From Beta vulgaris subsp. vulgaris (taxonomy: Eukaryota; Streptophyta; Magnoliopsida; Caryophyllales; Amaranthaceae), in assembly GCF_026745355.1 (NCBI RefSeq), contig NC_079208.1, forward strand, positions 60,560,892 to 60,624,891: DNA of 64,000 bases, written 5' to 3'. The notes under the pieces are model-generated. The model searched no databases. It had not been told where the DNA came from and saw nothing but the letters and a program-made list of their open reading frames with translations. The position numbers and the translations under genes were made by a program. Shown here piece after piece: positions 12,901-26,107 of this stretch (position 1 is the first letter of the stretch; each line of letters opens with the position of its first letter).

Positions 12901-15900
12901 ATAGTATTTTTTCCTGTCTCTATTTGGAAAACTTGTTGACATACTTCTGTTTCTTAGAGGAATTTAGTTGTGTATAACTTGGAAGACTATGTGTCTGATG
13001 CTGAAATTTTGGCTTGATTTTTTCAGCTACTATCAAAATAATATCAGCAAAGTTGTCAAAATCTGGTTCACCTCTTGTTGTATTAGCTACTCGCCATGCT
13101 TTTCTATTCGATATGAGTCTGAAGTGTTGGCTTAGAGTTGCTGATGATTGCTTTCCTGCATCAAACTTTGCAAGCTCCTGGAATTTGGGGTCCTCACAGA
13201 GTGGTGAGCTTGCGACCTTGCAGGTGGATGTTAGAAAGTTTTTGGCTAGAAAGCCGGGTTGGAGTAGGTATGTCCTGAATCAAACTTAATGTTACGAAGT
13301 TCCTTTTGGGGCGTTGGTTGTAGAAGGCATAACAGCAATACTCCCTCTATAATTAATACTGAATTATACTCTTGTTTTACTATCAAAATTATACATTATA
13401 CTCTATTTCATTTGAACAAGGAATACCATATAACTGATCTTGTTATTGTGAAGTTGTGAGTAGGCTTTGATATGTTGGTCTTTTATTTGAAATAGCATTA
13501 TAATGTAGTATCCACTTGTCTTTTGCAATTTAATTAAAACTCAATTCCTCCACTCTCAAGCCTCTTTCTGCCAGTTCTTGCTGCCCAACCCCTATGAAAG
13601 GGGGAAGGAAACAAACCTGGGGGGGGGGGGGGCTGGCTAGAGAGGTACATGAATGGAGCAATATCATTTGCCTTTGGGAAGTTAATGTGGAACTGTACTC
13701 TGGTCATTAGGGAACAAAGCGACAATGTTATTGTTGCATGTAATATAAATTGTGCTTTCCGCTCCACAAGGGGCCATATTAACATGATCTACTATATCTC
13801 AGGCGATGTCTATTAGGTTGTTATGTGGTTGATGGGTCTTTACAGAATTACAGTTTGCTGCAAAGTCATTGAACTGGCAGCTTTCCTTCTTGTCTTGCTT
13901 GTATATATTTTGACTCGAAGTTATTATTACACTACTGGAAAGTACACTGCCTAGGAAATCTTCTTCTTTTCTTCTTGTCTTCTTTTGAGCTGAGGAAATT
14001 TTCAACTAATGTTGCAATTACTGAGGATTCAATAGAAATGGTCAAATTGGGATAGCTATCACTTTACAAAGACGCTGGCATGCTGCTTTGCCACTAAGGG
14101 AACTACAAGCAAAGTTTTGTTGAATGAAAGATCAGATTTCTCTGATGAGCACAGCATTAAATGTTTAGAATATTTAGATCATTGTGCTAGAAACACTGGC
14201 CATTGACAGGAGTTTGATTTATTGATGTTGAAATTTTAGGAGTGTTAGTTAGCTTTTAATGTTGTAATAAAAACATGATTATAATGTCAAATTTGCTTCT
14301 TTAAGCAATCTGTTACATTTTTCCTGCCTTTTTAGGGTGGCTGATGATGGCATGCAAACTCGTTCTCACTTGGAGGCTCAGTTGGCATCAGCTTTGGCAT
14401 TGAGATCTCCAAATGAATATCGCCAGTGTCTTATGTCATATGTGAGATACCTTGCAAGGTTTGTTGCCTTGGCTTTTTGATTGATGCTTCGAGAAATGGT
14501 TTTATTACTTTTACTATTCTTGGTTCTCTTTGTTGCTGTATGCTGTTCCATCACTTCATTCATTGTACTGGTCTGTGCCTACAAAGGTCACATTCACCTC
14601 CTCCTTGCCATTTATGTTGGTTTATGATTGTCAATGTGTCAAAATAAACTCCATATTCCACGTATATGCAACTCTTAATAGATTTCTAAGCGACACCTGT
14701 TTGATTCTTCCTCTATGTCGACCCGACCCCTGGGCGTGGCTTAGTTCTAGTGGTAGCATTGTATAATCTGACTGAGTTGACTACTGCTGGGAGCAGTCTA
14801 ATAATGTAAATGACCCTGGAGGATTGACAAATTCAAGTCTACACACCCAGTTATAGCCTTCATTAACACTCATCTCTGTCAGGATTCGACATTCTTGTGT
14901 CTCTTGTGTTAGTTTAAATTCCATTTCTTTGATGTTTTCAAATTGATGCTCAAAGGGCGCCCAGGCCCTAGACATTGCTGGAGGTCTGCATTATTGTAAC
15001 CAATAGGCATTAGTGCTGGGCACGTTCTGACGTAAAGAGTTGTCTCGTGACACACTGACTCTTCAGCATAGCTAAATGTAAGGTCTGATGGATTTCAAAG
15101 TATTTTACTGTAACATTGGCCTTATTCTTGACAGTCCCTTTTTCATTTAGCTTATAGGATTGGATAGGATAAACTTGGGGATGTTTACATTCATTTTCTG
15201 GAAATCTGACTATACTTGTAAGACGGTAGCATTTCAAAATACTTCGCCATGTTTATCCTCCATATGAGGTCCTGATTATAATAGGTCTTTTGAGAGTGAA
15301 AGAGGCATTAGCAATGCTCGAATCTGAGACCTGTTGCTTCTTGGAACAATTAATTAGTAACAAGTGCAATTTACCTGTAGGAGAGAGCAAAGAGTAGAGT
15401 CAACATTACTATTATCACAACCAATTCAATGCCACATCCTTGTTCTCACCTCCCCCCAATATTGTAACCAGCACCCCATTACCATAATATCTACCCCTCA
15501 TAAAAGCGTACAATTAGTCTGTTATCATGATATCACTGGCCACTAAATCCTCCATCTTCTACCACAACCCATGCAAAATCATTGGACTAGTGAAGAAAAA
15601 TTGAAAACAAAAGCTTGAGTGTTGTACTAAATCAAACATTAATGACTTTGTTTTTGGACTTTAATTATGTCTAATTCTTTTTGGATTGTTATTATTATTT
15701 GTTATGTTGACGTTTCTAGTTTCAGTTTTTCATGTCAGGCTTTGTTCTGATATGCTAATACAACCATTTCCATTTGGTTACAGTTTCTTGGTACTTGGTA
15801 TAAAAATGGGGTTAATCAGGGGGGTATTTTTGTTGTTAAGTGCTGGTTCTTCAAACAAAATTGTATCTACTTACATTTAACAGCGAATTTTACAAACTGA

Positions 15901-16832
15901 CATCCCCTTGTTTCTGGGTTTATAGAGAAGCCGATGAGTCTCGACTACGTGAAGTCTGCGAGAGTTTCCTTGGACCTCCTACTGGGATGGGTGGTGCTGC
16001 ATCATCAGACGCGAACAGTGTGTGGGATCCTTGTGTTTTGGTAAGGATCTTTTTTTTAAAATTAGCATACATGAATATAATGCCGGTGTCCCATCTTTCA
16101 TCACATCCCCAATATGGGGAGATACCCTAGGAAACAGTCGATATCTTAGGCATCTGAACTTTCAATTCAGAGGTCTGTAAGAAGAGTATGCTTTTAAATT
16201 TTGATCCCTTGTGCTTTAATTGATTCCTCGAGATTTTCAAAACAATGCATGATTGTGGGGATATCCGTTATATGGGTGAAATGATATCTGCCTACTGACG
16301 ATCATTGATGTGTGATTTTTTGCAGGGATTGAAGAAACACAAACTTCTGAGAGAAGACATTCTTCCAGCTTTGGCATCAAATAGAAAAGTCCAGAGGCTT
16401 TTGAATGAATTTATGGATCTTCTTTCTGAATATGGTAGTCCTGAAACTCATACTGAACCACATAACACAATTTTGCCAATGATGACTTCACAGGCTACTG
16501 ATCAAGTAGATGTGCTGCCATCATTAAATGATCATGTGCAAGTTGATCCACCTGTAATAGACCGAAGAATGGATCAAGTCCATCGGAAACTGGATTACCA
16601 AATAAAGGGTTCTTCACCGTCCAGGGCAGTTCACCAGATGGACCGTCCCGTTGTTCCAGCAAATCAAATAAACCAAATTTTACTGGTGGAAGAACGAGTT
16701 ACATGTGCTTCCGGGAAGGATGATCTCAATTTAGTAATGGTGAAGGATTCGCTGAACCAGCCACGATCTCTTGTCGAATCCAAGGCAGAGAAAGTGGTAG
16801 TGGCTCTACCTGCCAATGATAACAACTCTTAG
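6924..16832 (+). CDS. HIRA: HIRA histone chaperone subunit, complete, 10 coding exons
   Basis: Exons: 6924-7031, 7773-8048, 8364-8615, 8730-9127, 9449-10433, 12302-12512, 13027-13267, 14336-14458, 15926-16040, 16326-16832; all introns GT-AG, phases agree, total 1071 residues (Arabidopsis HIRA about 1024). The start [13 protein letters not shown] matches the plant HIRA N-terminus. Residues 1 to about 360 form a seven-blade WD40 propeller ([41 protein letters not shown]). Residues 480-488 (RRPDGRKRI) are the B domain that binds ASF1. The Hira C-terminal domain spans about 655-900 across exons 5-9. HIRA deposits H3.3 independently of replication, in the nucleus. Introns 4 and 5 carry Stowaway MITEs and intron 6 a weaker candidate. 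The last exon after about residue 945 is low-complexity and poorly conserved. Confidence 0.95.
9172..9354. mobile_element. Stowaway-like MITE in HIRA intron 4
   Basis: 183 bp flanked by TA on each side (9170-9171, 9355-9356). Ends are inverted repeats: GTCTCTTCGTTTCA at the left, CTCTCTTTGTTTCA as reverse complement at the right, continuing with AATAAATGGAACATTGCTATTT-like arms. No coding capacity. The TA duplication and TIR style fit Tc1/mariner-derived Stowaway MITEs. Confidence 0.7.
11605..11790. mobile_element. Stowaway-like MITE in HIRA intron 5
   Basis: 186 bp bounded by TA (11603-11604, 11791-11792). Terminal inverted repeats: CTTCCTCCTTTATTTCACTT at the left, CTTCCCCCATTTTTTTACTT as reverse complement at the right, followed by GCAACATT versus ACAACGTT. 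Non-coding. Confidence 0.7.
12534..12859. mobile_element. Degenerate Stowaway-like MITE near the HIRA exon 6 donor
   Basis: The right end (about 12825-12859, reverse complement CTCCCTTCATCCCATACTAG) resembles the left end CTTCCATCCTAGAATAG at about 12537-12553. If real, it begins about 20 bases after the exon 6 donor (12513). The TIRs are imperfect and I cannot define the TA duplication on the left. Confidence 0.35.
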
Positions 16833-19800
16833 CCACTGTTTCATCAAAGTAGTTTTGGTCTGATTGAGGTATGTAGTTTTCGAGGTTGAGTACGCATTCA
16901 GATATAACTCGTATATGAATGTTTATGAGCATGTCGTGTTAGCAAGGGGAGAGGGCAGTTAGTAGCGTAGCGTGTATATAGAGATGGAAACGAATGATTG
17001 CTATTTGCTAGAAGTCTTTTATACTAATGTTTTTATGTTGATGTTGGTGGCGAAATCGATTTGCTTACATGGGAAATTGTCCCTGAGCTTTTTTTTAGGC
17101 TTTTATAGAAGTCACTCTAGGCATCTAAATTCTAAGATCTTTTCCAGCCAACAGATTTATCAGTTGTGTATATAATCCTGAAGCTGGAATATTGTTCAGC
17201 TATAGATTTTTCAGCTAAAGATACATGTTCGTTCTCATCTTTGTTTAGACATGAAATTTCATTATCTTAGATATTAATGGATTTATGTGGAACGCGATAT
17301 TCTTGTTGCATTATTCATTGGATTTGTTATATCACCAAGTATTCCCTCTTGGTTCCATTGGTTCTTCATAAATAGAATGTTTTGATCACAGGATCTAACT
17401 TTAATAATGCATCCTCGCCAATATATAAGGAAAAACATTATCGTGTGTCCATGCGAGATTTTGGTAATTTCGTATCAATGTGTACAACTGATGTCTGTAG
17501 GTCTCACACTTATTTGAAATTAATACTACTTCTGTTTTCTATTATTTGCAACGATTAGGCATTTTTTCTCTCTACTTTATGTCAAATCGTTGCATATAAT
17601 AAAAAATGGAGATAGTATTATTTCATATGAAATTCTCAATTAGTTGAAGGTTCTCTTTCATCATACTGACCAATTTCTAGAGAAAATGGTGGGTTGTACA
17701 CTTGTACTATCTAGAGGAAATGTATTGACAGAATATAACAACTTTTAGCCTAAATCGGATTTGATGTTGCTGACAACAAATTGAAACTCATTCAATATAG
17801 TTGAACCTGATATCACCTTTTACTGCTGTCTTTATTACCTTGTAACTGTTTCTGTTCTATAAGTCAAAATTTTTAATATGAAATTTTGTTAGATAATTGA
17901 TATTTATTTAAATATCAATTATTCACTATTTCTACTACAATATATATATACTCAAACACGTGTTGGAGATAGTGAAAATACACATAGTCATGAACATATT
18001 GAGTAATCTGAAATGAGATGTAGAGAGAAACTGAAATAAATCGAAAATTAGTCCAAAAGAAGAGGGTCTAACTTTCAAAATAGAGAAATGAGCAAAAAGA
18101 ATCATCTGAATCATGAGAAATTCAACAATGTATTGTCTATCGAAATGAATGTGAAAAGAAAGAGAAGAATAAGATCATTTTATATACTTTATTTAAAAAA
18201 TACTATTCATCCTGCAGTTTTACGGAGATGATAGACAAGGTAAACATACATATTACTTAAGATAATTAGATACTTAGAAATCCAATAGTAACTCCTAATA
18301 TTAGTGATTGTAATATCTTAATTAAATTGTTTACGTCATACCATCCGCTTAAATTTGTGCTATAAGAAACTTGGTTGCAATTTTTCTATTTCGAAACGGA
18401 TGAGTAATCTTTTTAGATTGGTAAGAAGAAGTGTCATATCAGATCAAAATTTCTCATGTACAAGTTGATCAGGCCTATCTATACAAGCAAAAATCCTTAA
18501 TAAACAGCGTTAGATTTCATCCATAATTATGAGATATCATCCTTTATCACAAGATTTAGTTTGAAATAAAGTTGTATATATCATTCTACTCACTACAAAT
18601 TCTTAAATTATCCCTAGTGACTTATGAACAGTGATGTACACAGGTAAATTATTAATAACTAAAGAGTAAGTCAGGAAAGGACTTCATTTATGTAATTTTG
18701 CAGGTGAAATTCTTCATGATTAAGACAACTTAAACCACTTGACAATGCATTTGTCCTTGATTTTGTCTTTTTTTTTTTGTTTGTTTGTTTGTGTTGATGT
18801 TCATCTAGTGGACAAGATGGTTTACAAGCACTGCTATAGATCTTCTTGTCTAGTGATCATAAGATACACTAGTATTACTAGCAACATTCTGAGGACGTTG
18901 GCTTCATTTATGTAAATTTGCAGGTGATATCTCTTGGAAACTTGTTTTCTAACTATATCTATGATGAATCAATCCTTATCAAGCTTTACAGATATAGGTC
19001 ACATAGCAATATAATGGGAGTAGGGGTGGAAAGGGTGCTTTTTTTAGTTACTTTTTGAACGACCTGTATAAAATAGTGCGATCTGGGTCCATTTTACTTA
19101 AACTTGTTTTTTTTTGAAAAATATTCAAGTTGACAAGCGACTTTTATATCTTTTTGCAGCTGAATTAAGCACTTGTTGGTCCATTTTTCATCTTTCGAGC
19201 TTACTTGTTATAATAATTTTTTCGTTTCTTTTTTATTTGCATATTTTTCTAGTATTATGGATGTTTTCAAACGGTTGATGCTTGAAATTGCTTACAAGGG
19301 TTCATCATTTTACTCTTATATTTATGGTATATATTTACTTATTTCGGAAATATTAAGAAATTTTCAGAAAAATTGAGACAAGTTCAAAAAGTAGCTCAGA
19401 ATAATTGAGGAAGGTTAGAAAAAACAAGTAAAAGCTAAATAAAAGTAAAGAGTACGTTATTTTTTAAAAGTTATAAAATCGACGAAAAATTCAAAAAGTA
19501 CAAAAACATGATTTTTTTTGTAAAAACAAGTTAGAAAGGAAAAGCATTACCATATATATTTAAAACGAACAATTTTTATTTTCATGGTCATATTTATTTA
19601 TGATTATCATAGAATTTTTCATTATGAACAACACAACACCCAACTAATAAGTAATGATTAATGAGCAAACAAGAGGAAACAGAAAGAGGAGTATTTTGTG
19701 TTGAACCATTCTCTCTTTGTAAGAACACAGAAAGGGTGCATCTCCATCTGCATGGGCTCATGGTAGGGTTAAGGGGCCACGTTAAGTGTAATAGGAGGAG

Positions 19801-20959
19801 TCAGAACTCTGAACATGGAAAGATAGCTGCAGTTTTAGCCAAAAGTGCATTGTTGGATCTGAATTCTGAACTCTGAAGCACCAACTACCAATATTAAGTC
19901 TTCGATTTAATGTTCACTGGCCCCAGTTTTTTAGGAGCACATCACATTACTCCCTAGGTTTGATAAATATTTAACGGATAAATGTGTTAGATATAAGTTT
20001 TTGTATAACAAATATTATTTGTGTATATAGTAAATGTAGTTTGTGTATATAAAAATATTGTTTGTTTTTCGTATAATAAATAAGAGGAAATAAACACAAA
20101 TAATATATGTCATATACACAAATAACATTTGTTACATGAAAACTTGTGTCTAACACATCTACCCATTAGATGTTTATCATTCGTCCATTACTACCTAGTT
20201 CGTCCACTTACCGCAAAAAAAGAAAAAAAAACCCCCTCTCCTATTAAATAGAAAGTAACTAAGTTTGTGTGACTATGTAACATTATTATTGCATATTTAC
20301 AATTTACAAATTACAATAAAAAGATTACAACTATCCTCATATTATTTTTTTTGTGAGCCTCCGATAAGGAGTCTCATGGTAAGATGATTGGACATGTCAG
20401 ACTGAAATCTCTCGTAGTTTAATCCGGTCTGGTTCGCGAACATGCACTTTGTGAGTAGGAGGATTGAACCTCCAAGCTCTTGAGGTTGCAACTTGTAAGT
20501 TTTTTTCCTTACCAAAGGCCAAGCTTAGATTGGTTGCACACATATGACGTATGGTTTATATACTGATATGGACATACATCCCATATTCATATTGTACTCT
20601 CAATAAAAATTTAATTGACTTGGTCAAATACCTACTCTTTATATTTGCAACAAGCTGGCTTATCTTGTGCAGGAAAATAATGTTTGCCCACAAGTCAACT
20701 CAAAATATAGGATAATGTTAAAACCTTTAAAATGCTATATGGAGATATATGAGAAATATGATACTATTGTGTGAAACAGTGAAAGCATTGGTTAAGAAGC
20801 AGGTAAAAAAGTGGGACATTTGCGGATAAATAATGATAAAAAATATAGGCAATAAAGTTAGTGAGAGTAAGTTAGATCAGTAAGTGCATCATAAAGGAGT
20901 TTAAATCTGTTTGTTAGAAAATGTTTCTATTTTGAACTCTTGCCATGCCTTCATTTGGG
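16833..20959. other. AT-rich spacer between HIRA and the satellite array
   Basis: Starts with the HIRA 3' UTR. It contains the 90-bp MITE at 17526-17615 and otherwise AT-rich sequence with short homopolymer runs. The frame 19661-19876 (71 codons) has no recognisable family. A stretch at 20370-20520 has weak tRNA-like phrases (TCTCATGGTAAGATG, GGTCTGGTTCGCGAAC) and could be a decayed SINE. No supported gene. Confidence 0.5.
17526..17615. mobile_element. 90-bp Stowaway-like MITE
   Basis: Bounded by TA (17524-17525, 17616-17617). Ends CTACTTCTGTTTTCTATTAT and, as reverse complement of the right, CTATCTCCATTTTTTATTAT, both running into TTGCAACGATT or ATGCAACGATT. Almost the whole element is inverted repeat, and it resembles the MITE at 38029-38116. 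Confidence 0.7.
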
Positions 20960-23900
20960 ATAGAACCTCTGAGCTCAGACTTTCCCGCGCCCGATCGAGC
21001 TCAGAGCGCCACATGATGTCTCCTATGGACAGGATAGATTATTAGAAAGAAGTCATGTGATTTGGAATAAATATATGGATACATTTACGTTTATTTCAAG
21101 GCAATTATGGGTTGCACAAGAAATGAAAAAAAATGAGATGTTCAAAGGCTTTTCGATGCAACACAAATGGTGCCAAGCACCCAGCCGGGCAACGTTTCAA
21201 GTCATACTGGCCTTCCTAGGAACGTTTTCGGAGAAAATATGAAGAGGACCGAAGAAGTCCAAAATTGTTCCAAAAACAACCAAAATTGAAGGTTATAATA
21301 CACGCTTTCAGACTTTCTCGGGGCCCAAGTTTCGAACACCACGGGATGCCTCCTAGGGCCATGGGCAGTCATTGGAAAGGAGTCATATGGCTTGGAGCGA
21401 ATATATGGATGGATTTACGTTCATTTCAAAGAAATTTTAGGTTTCACGAGAAACGAACAAATGAGGTGTTTAAAGGCTTTTCAAGGCAACTCAAATGGTA
21501 CCAAGCACCCGCGCAACGATACAAGTCATGCCGACCTTCCTAGGAACGTTTCGGGAGAAAATATGACCAGGCCCAGAGAAGTCCAAAAATACCCCAAAAA
21601 CAGCCAAAATTTAAGGCTATAATACACGCTTTAAGACTTTCTCGGGGCCCAAGCTCCGAACGCCACGGGATTCCTCCTAGGACCATGGGAAGTCATTGGA
21701 AATGAGTCATATGGCTTGGAACGAATATATGGATGGATTTACTTTCATTTCGAGGAAATTTTAGGTTTCATGAGAAATGAACAAATGGGGGTGTTTAGAG
21801 GCTTTTCGAGGCAACTCAAATGGTCCCAAGTACCTGCACAACGTTACAAGTCATGGGCCTTCCTAGGAATGTTTCGAGAGAAAAGATGATCAGACCCGAA
21901 AAAGTCCAAAAATGTCACAAAAACAGCCAAAATTGAAGGTTATAGTACACGCTATCAAACTTTATCGGGGCCCAAGCTCCGAACGCCACGGAATGCCTCC
22001 TACCACCATGGAAAGTCATTGGAAATGAGTTATATGGACTGAAACAAATATATCGATGCATTTACGTTCATTTCGAGAAAATTTAGGTTTCACGAGAAAT
22101 GAACAAATGAGAATGTTAAAATGCTTTTCGTGGCAACTCAAATGGTCCCAAGTACCTGCACAACGTTACAAGTCACGCCGGCCTTCCTAGGAATGTTTCG
22201 AGAGGAAATATGACCAGCCCGAAAAAATCAAAAAATGTCCCAAAAACAGCCAAAATTGAAGGTTATAATATACGCTTCAGACTTTCTCGGGGCCCAATCT
22301 CTGAACGCCACGGAGCGCCTCCTAGGGCCATGGGCAGTCATTGGAAATGTGTCATATGGTTTGGAACGAATATATGGATGTACTTACCTTCATTTCGAGG
22401 CAATTTTAGGTTTCACGAGAAATGAACAAATGAGGGTGTTTAAAGGCTTTTCAAGGCAACATTTCTAGTCACACGGGCCTTCCTAGGAATGTTTCGGGAG
22501 AAAATATGACCAGGCCCGGAGATGTTCAAAAATGTCCCAAAAACAACCAAAATGAAAGGTTATAATACACGCTTTCATACTTTCTCAAGGCCCAAGCTCC
22601 GAATGCTTGGGATGTCTCTTTGGGCCATGGGCAGTCATTGGAAATGAGTCATATGAATTGGAATGAATATGTGGATGCATTTAAGGTTTCACGAGAAATG
22701 AATAAAAGGGGGTGTTTAGAGGCTTTTCGAGGCAACTCAAATGGTCCCAAGCACCTGGCCAACGTTACAAGTCACGTCGGCCTTCCGAGGAACGTTTCGG
22801 GAGAAAATATGACCAGACACGTATAAGTCATAAAATGTCCCAAAAACAACCAAAATTGAAGGTTGTAATACACGCTTTCATACTTTCTCGGGGCCCAAGC
22901 TCCGAACGCCACGGGATGCCTCCTAGGACCATGGGCAGTCATTAGAAATGAGTCATATGGCTTTGAACGAATATATGGAATCATTTTCGTTCATTTCGAG
23001 ACAATTTTATGTTTCACGAGAAATGAACAAATGGGGTGTTTAGAGGCTTTTCGAGGCAACTCAAATGGTGCCAAGCACCCGCACAACGATTAAGTCACGC
23101 CGGCCTTCCTAGGAACATGTCGGGAGAAAATATGACCAGACCCAGAGAAGTCCAAAACTGTCCCAAAAAAAGCGAAAATTGAAGGCTATAATACACGCTT
23201 TCAGACTTTCTCGGGGCCCAAGCTCCGAACGCCACGAGATGCCTCCTAGGACCATGGGCAGTCATTGGAAATGAGTCATATGGCTTGGAATGAATATATG
23301 GATGGATTTACGTTCATTTCGAATAAATTTTAGGTTTCACGAGAAATGAAGGGGGTGTTTAGAGGCTTTTCGAGGCAACTCAAATGGTCTCAAGCACCTG
23401 CACAACGTTACAAGTCACGCCGGCCTTCCTAGCAACGTTTCGGGAGAAAATATGAGGAGGCACGGAAAAGTCCAAAAATGTTCCAAAAACAGCCAAAATT
23501 GAAGGTTATAATACACGCTTTCAGATTTTATCGGGGCCCAAGCTTCGAACGCCACAGGATGCGTCCTAGGGCCATGTGCAGTCACTGGAAATGAGTCATA
23601 TGGTTTGAAACGAATATATGGATGCACTTACCTTCATTTCGAGGCAATTTTAGGTTTCACGAGAAAAGAACAAATGGAGGTGTTAAAAGGCTTTTCGTGG
23701 CAACTCAAATGGTCCCAAGCAACTGCACAACGTTACAAGTCATATCGGCCTTCCTAATAACGTTTCGGGAGAAAATATGACAAGGCCCGGAGAAGTCCAA
23801 AAATGTTCCAAAAACAGCCAAAATTGAAGGTTATAATACACAATTTCAGACTTTCTCGGGTTCCGAGCTCCGAACACTACGGGATTCGTCCTAGGGACAT

Positions 23901-26055
23901 GGTAGGGCATTGGAAAAGATTCATGTGGCCTGGAATGAATATATGCATGCAATGACGTTCATTTCGAGGCAATTTTAAGTTTCACGAGAGATGAACAAAT
24001 GTGAGTGTTAAAAGTCTTTTCGTGGCAACTCAAATGAATCCAAGCACCTTGCACAACGTTACAAGTCACACTGGCCTTTCTAGGAACGTTTCGGGAGAAA
24101 ATACGACCACGCCCGGAAAAATCCAAAAATGTCCCAAAAACAGCAAAATTTGAAGGTTATAATACACGTTTTCCAAATTTCTCGGGGCCCAATCTCTAAA
24201 CGCCACGGGATGCCTCCTAGGGCCATGGGCAGTTATTGGAAATGAGTCATATGGTTTGGAACAAATATATGGATGCACTTACCTTCATTTCGAGGCAATT
24301 TTAGGTTTCACAAGAAATGAACAAATGGGGGTGTTTAAAGGCTTTTCGAGGCAACTCAAATGCTGCAAAGCACCTGGGTAACGTTTCAAGTCACACTGGC
24401 CTTCCCAGGAATGTTTCGGGAGAAAATACACGCTTTCATACTTTCTTGGGTTCCGAGCTCCGAACGCCACATAATTCCTCCTAGGGACATGGGCAGTCAT
24501 TGGAAAGGAGTCATATGGCTTGAACGAATATATGGATGCATTTATGTTCATTTCGAGGCAATTATAGGTTTCACGAGAAATGAACAAATAGGGATGTTTA
24601 GAGGCATTTCTAGGCAACTCAAATGCTGCCAAGCACCCACGCAACGTTATAAGTCACGACGGCCTTCCTGAGAACGTTTCGGGAGAAAATATAACCAGGC
24701 CTGAAAAAGTCCAAAAATGTCCCAAAAACAGCTAAAATTGAAGGTTATAATACACGCTTTCAGACTTTCTCGGAGACCAAGCTCTGAATGTCACGGGATG
24801 CCTCCTAGGGCCATGGGCAGTCAATCGAAAGGAGTTATATGGCTTGGAAGAAATATATGGATGCATTTATGTTCATTTCGAGGCAATTTTAGGTTTTACG
24901 AGAAATGAACAAATGGGGGTGTTTAGAGGCTTTTCGAGGCAAATCAAATGGTTCCAAACACCCGCACAATGTTACAAGTCACGGCGGCCTTCCTGAGAAC
25001 GTTTCGGGAGAAATATGACCAGGCCTGAAAAGGTCCAAAAATGTCCCAAAAACAGTTAAAATTGAAGGTTATAATACACGCTTTCAGACTTTCTCAGGGC
25101 CCTAGCTCCGAACACCACGTGATGCCTCCTAGGGACACGGGAAGTCATTGGAAAGGAGTCATATGGCTTGGAACGAATATATGGATGCATTTACGTTCAT
25201 TTCGAGGTAATTTTAGGTTTCACGAGAAATGAAGAAATGGGGATTTTTAGAGAATTTTCGAGGCAACTCAAATGGTGTCAAGCACCCGCGCAACGTTACA
25301 AGTCACGCTGGCCTTCCGAAGAATGTTTCGGGAGAAAATATGACCAGGCACGAAAAAGTCCAAAAATGTCTCAAAAACAGCTAAAATTGAAGGTTATAAT
25401 ACACGCTTTCAGACTTTCTCGAGGCCCAAGCTCCGAATGCCACGGGATGCCTCCTAGGGGCATGGGCAGTCATTGGAAAGGAGTCATATGGCTTGGAACG
25501 AATATATGGATGCATTTACGTTCATTTCGAGGCAATTTTAGGTTTCACAAGAAATGTAGAAATAGGGGTTTTTAGAGGCTTTTCGAGGCAACTCAAATGG
25601 TGCCAAGCACCCGCGCAACTAACGTTCAAGTCACGCCGACCTTTCGAGGAACGTTTCGGGAGAAAATATGACCAGGCACGGAAAAGTCCAAATTAAAATG
25701 TCCCAAAAACAGCCAAAATTGAAGGTTATAACACACGCTTTCAGAATTTTCCGGGGCCTGAGCTCCAAACGCCACGGGATGCCTCCTAGGGACATGGGAG
25801 GTCATTGGAAAGGAGTCATGTTGCTTAGAACGAATGTATGGAAGCATTTACGATCATTGCGAGGTAATTTTGGGTTTCACGAGAAAAGAACAAATGGGAT
25901 ATTCAGAGGCTTTTCGAGACAACATAAATGATGCCAATCACCCATTCAATGTCACAAGTCACGTTGACTTTCCTAGGAATGTTTCGGGAGAAAATATGAT
26001 CAGGTTTGGAGAAGTGTAAAAATGTCTCAAAAACAACCAAAATTAAAGGTTATAA
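20960..26055. repeat. Satellite-like tandem array, about 16 units of roughly 325 bp
   Basis: An anchor of the form AACGTTTCGGGAGAAAATATG recurs near 21220, 21545, 21868, 22192, 22487, 22790, 23113, 23435, 23759, 24084, 24411, 24673, 24998, 25324, 25651 and 25979. Most steps are 322-328 bp; three are short (295, 303, 262). Each unit also holds palindromic six-mers (CCTAGG, GGGCCC, CATATG, CCATGG) in fixed order and a phrase GAACGAATATATGGATG. Edge units are the most diverged: the left end begins with a decayed unit near 20960 and the right end stops abruptly near 26055, as expected for homogenisation by unequal exchange. Units contain 60-135-codon open frames on both strands, but these follow from the repeated sequence and I do not call them genes. 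The unit is close to two nucleosome lengths. I recognise no named satellite. Confidence 0.95.
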
Positions 26056-26107
26056 GTAGTAAAAACTAAAGGTGACCCAATCCGATTTAAATTTAGCCAA
26101 ACTAATA

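Noticed and set aside
14720..14880. tRNA-like phrase GGCTTAGTTCTAGTGGTAG in HIRA intron 8 as a SINE
   Set aside because: A weak A-box resemblance and a distant ATTCAAGTCT, but the spacing is too long and no tail or duplication is present.
19661..19876. A 71-codon plus-strand frame as a small gene
   Set aside because: No promoter, domain or conservation signal can be seen; length is within chance for this region.
22772..24278. Recurrent 70-codon minus-strand frames, and plus-strand frames up to 135 codons, in the satellite
   Set aside because: They repeat with the unit, change frame when the unit is not a multiple of three, have no conserved domain and no start or splice context. They follow from the tandem sequence.
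21220..26000. Regular array considered as a CRISPR-like locus
   Set aside because: The whole 325-bp unit is repeated; there are no short repeats with unique spacers, and the genome is a plant's.
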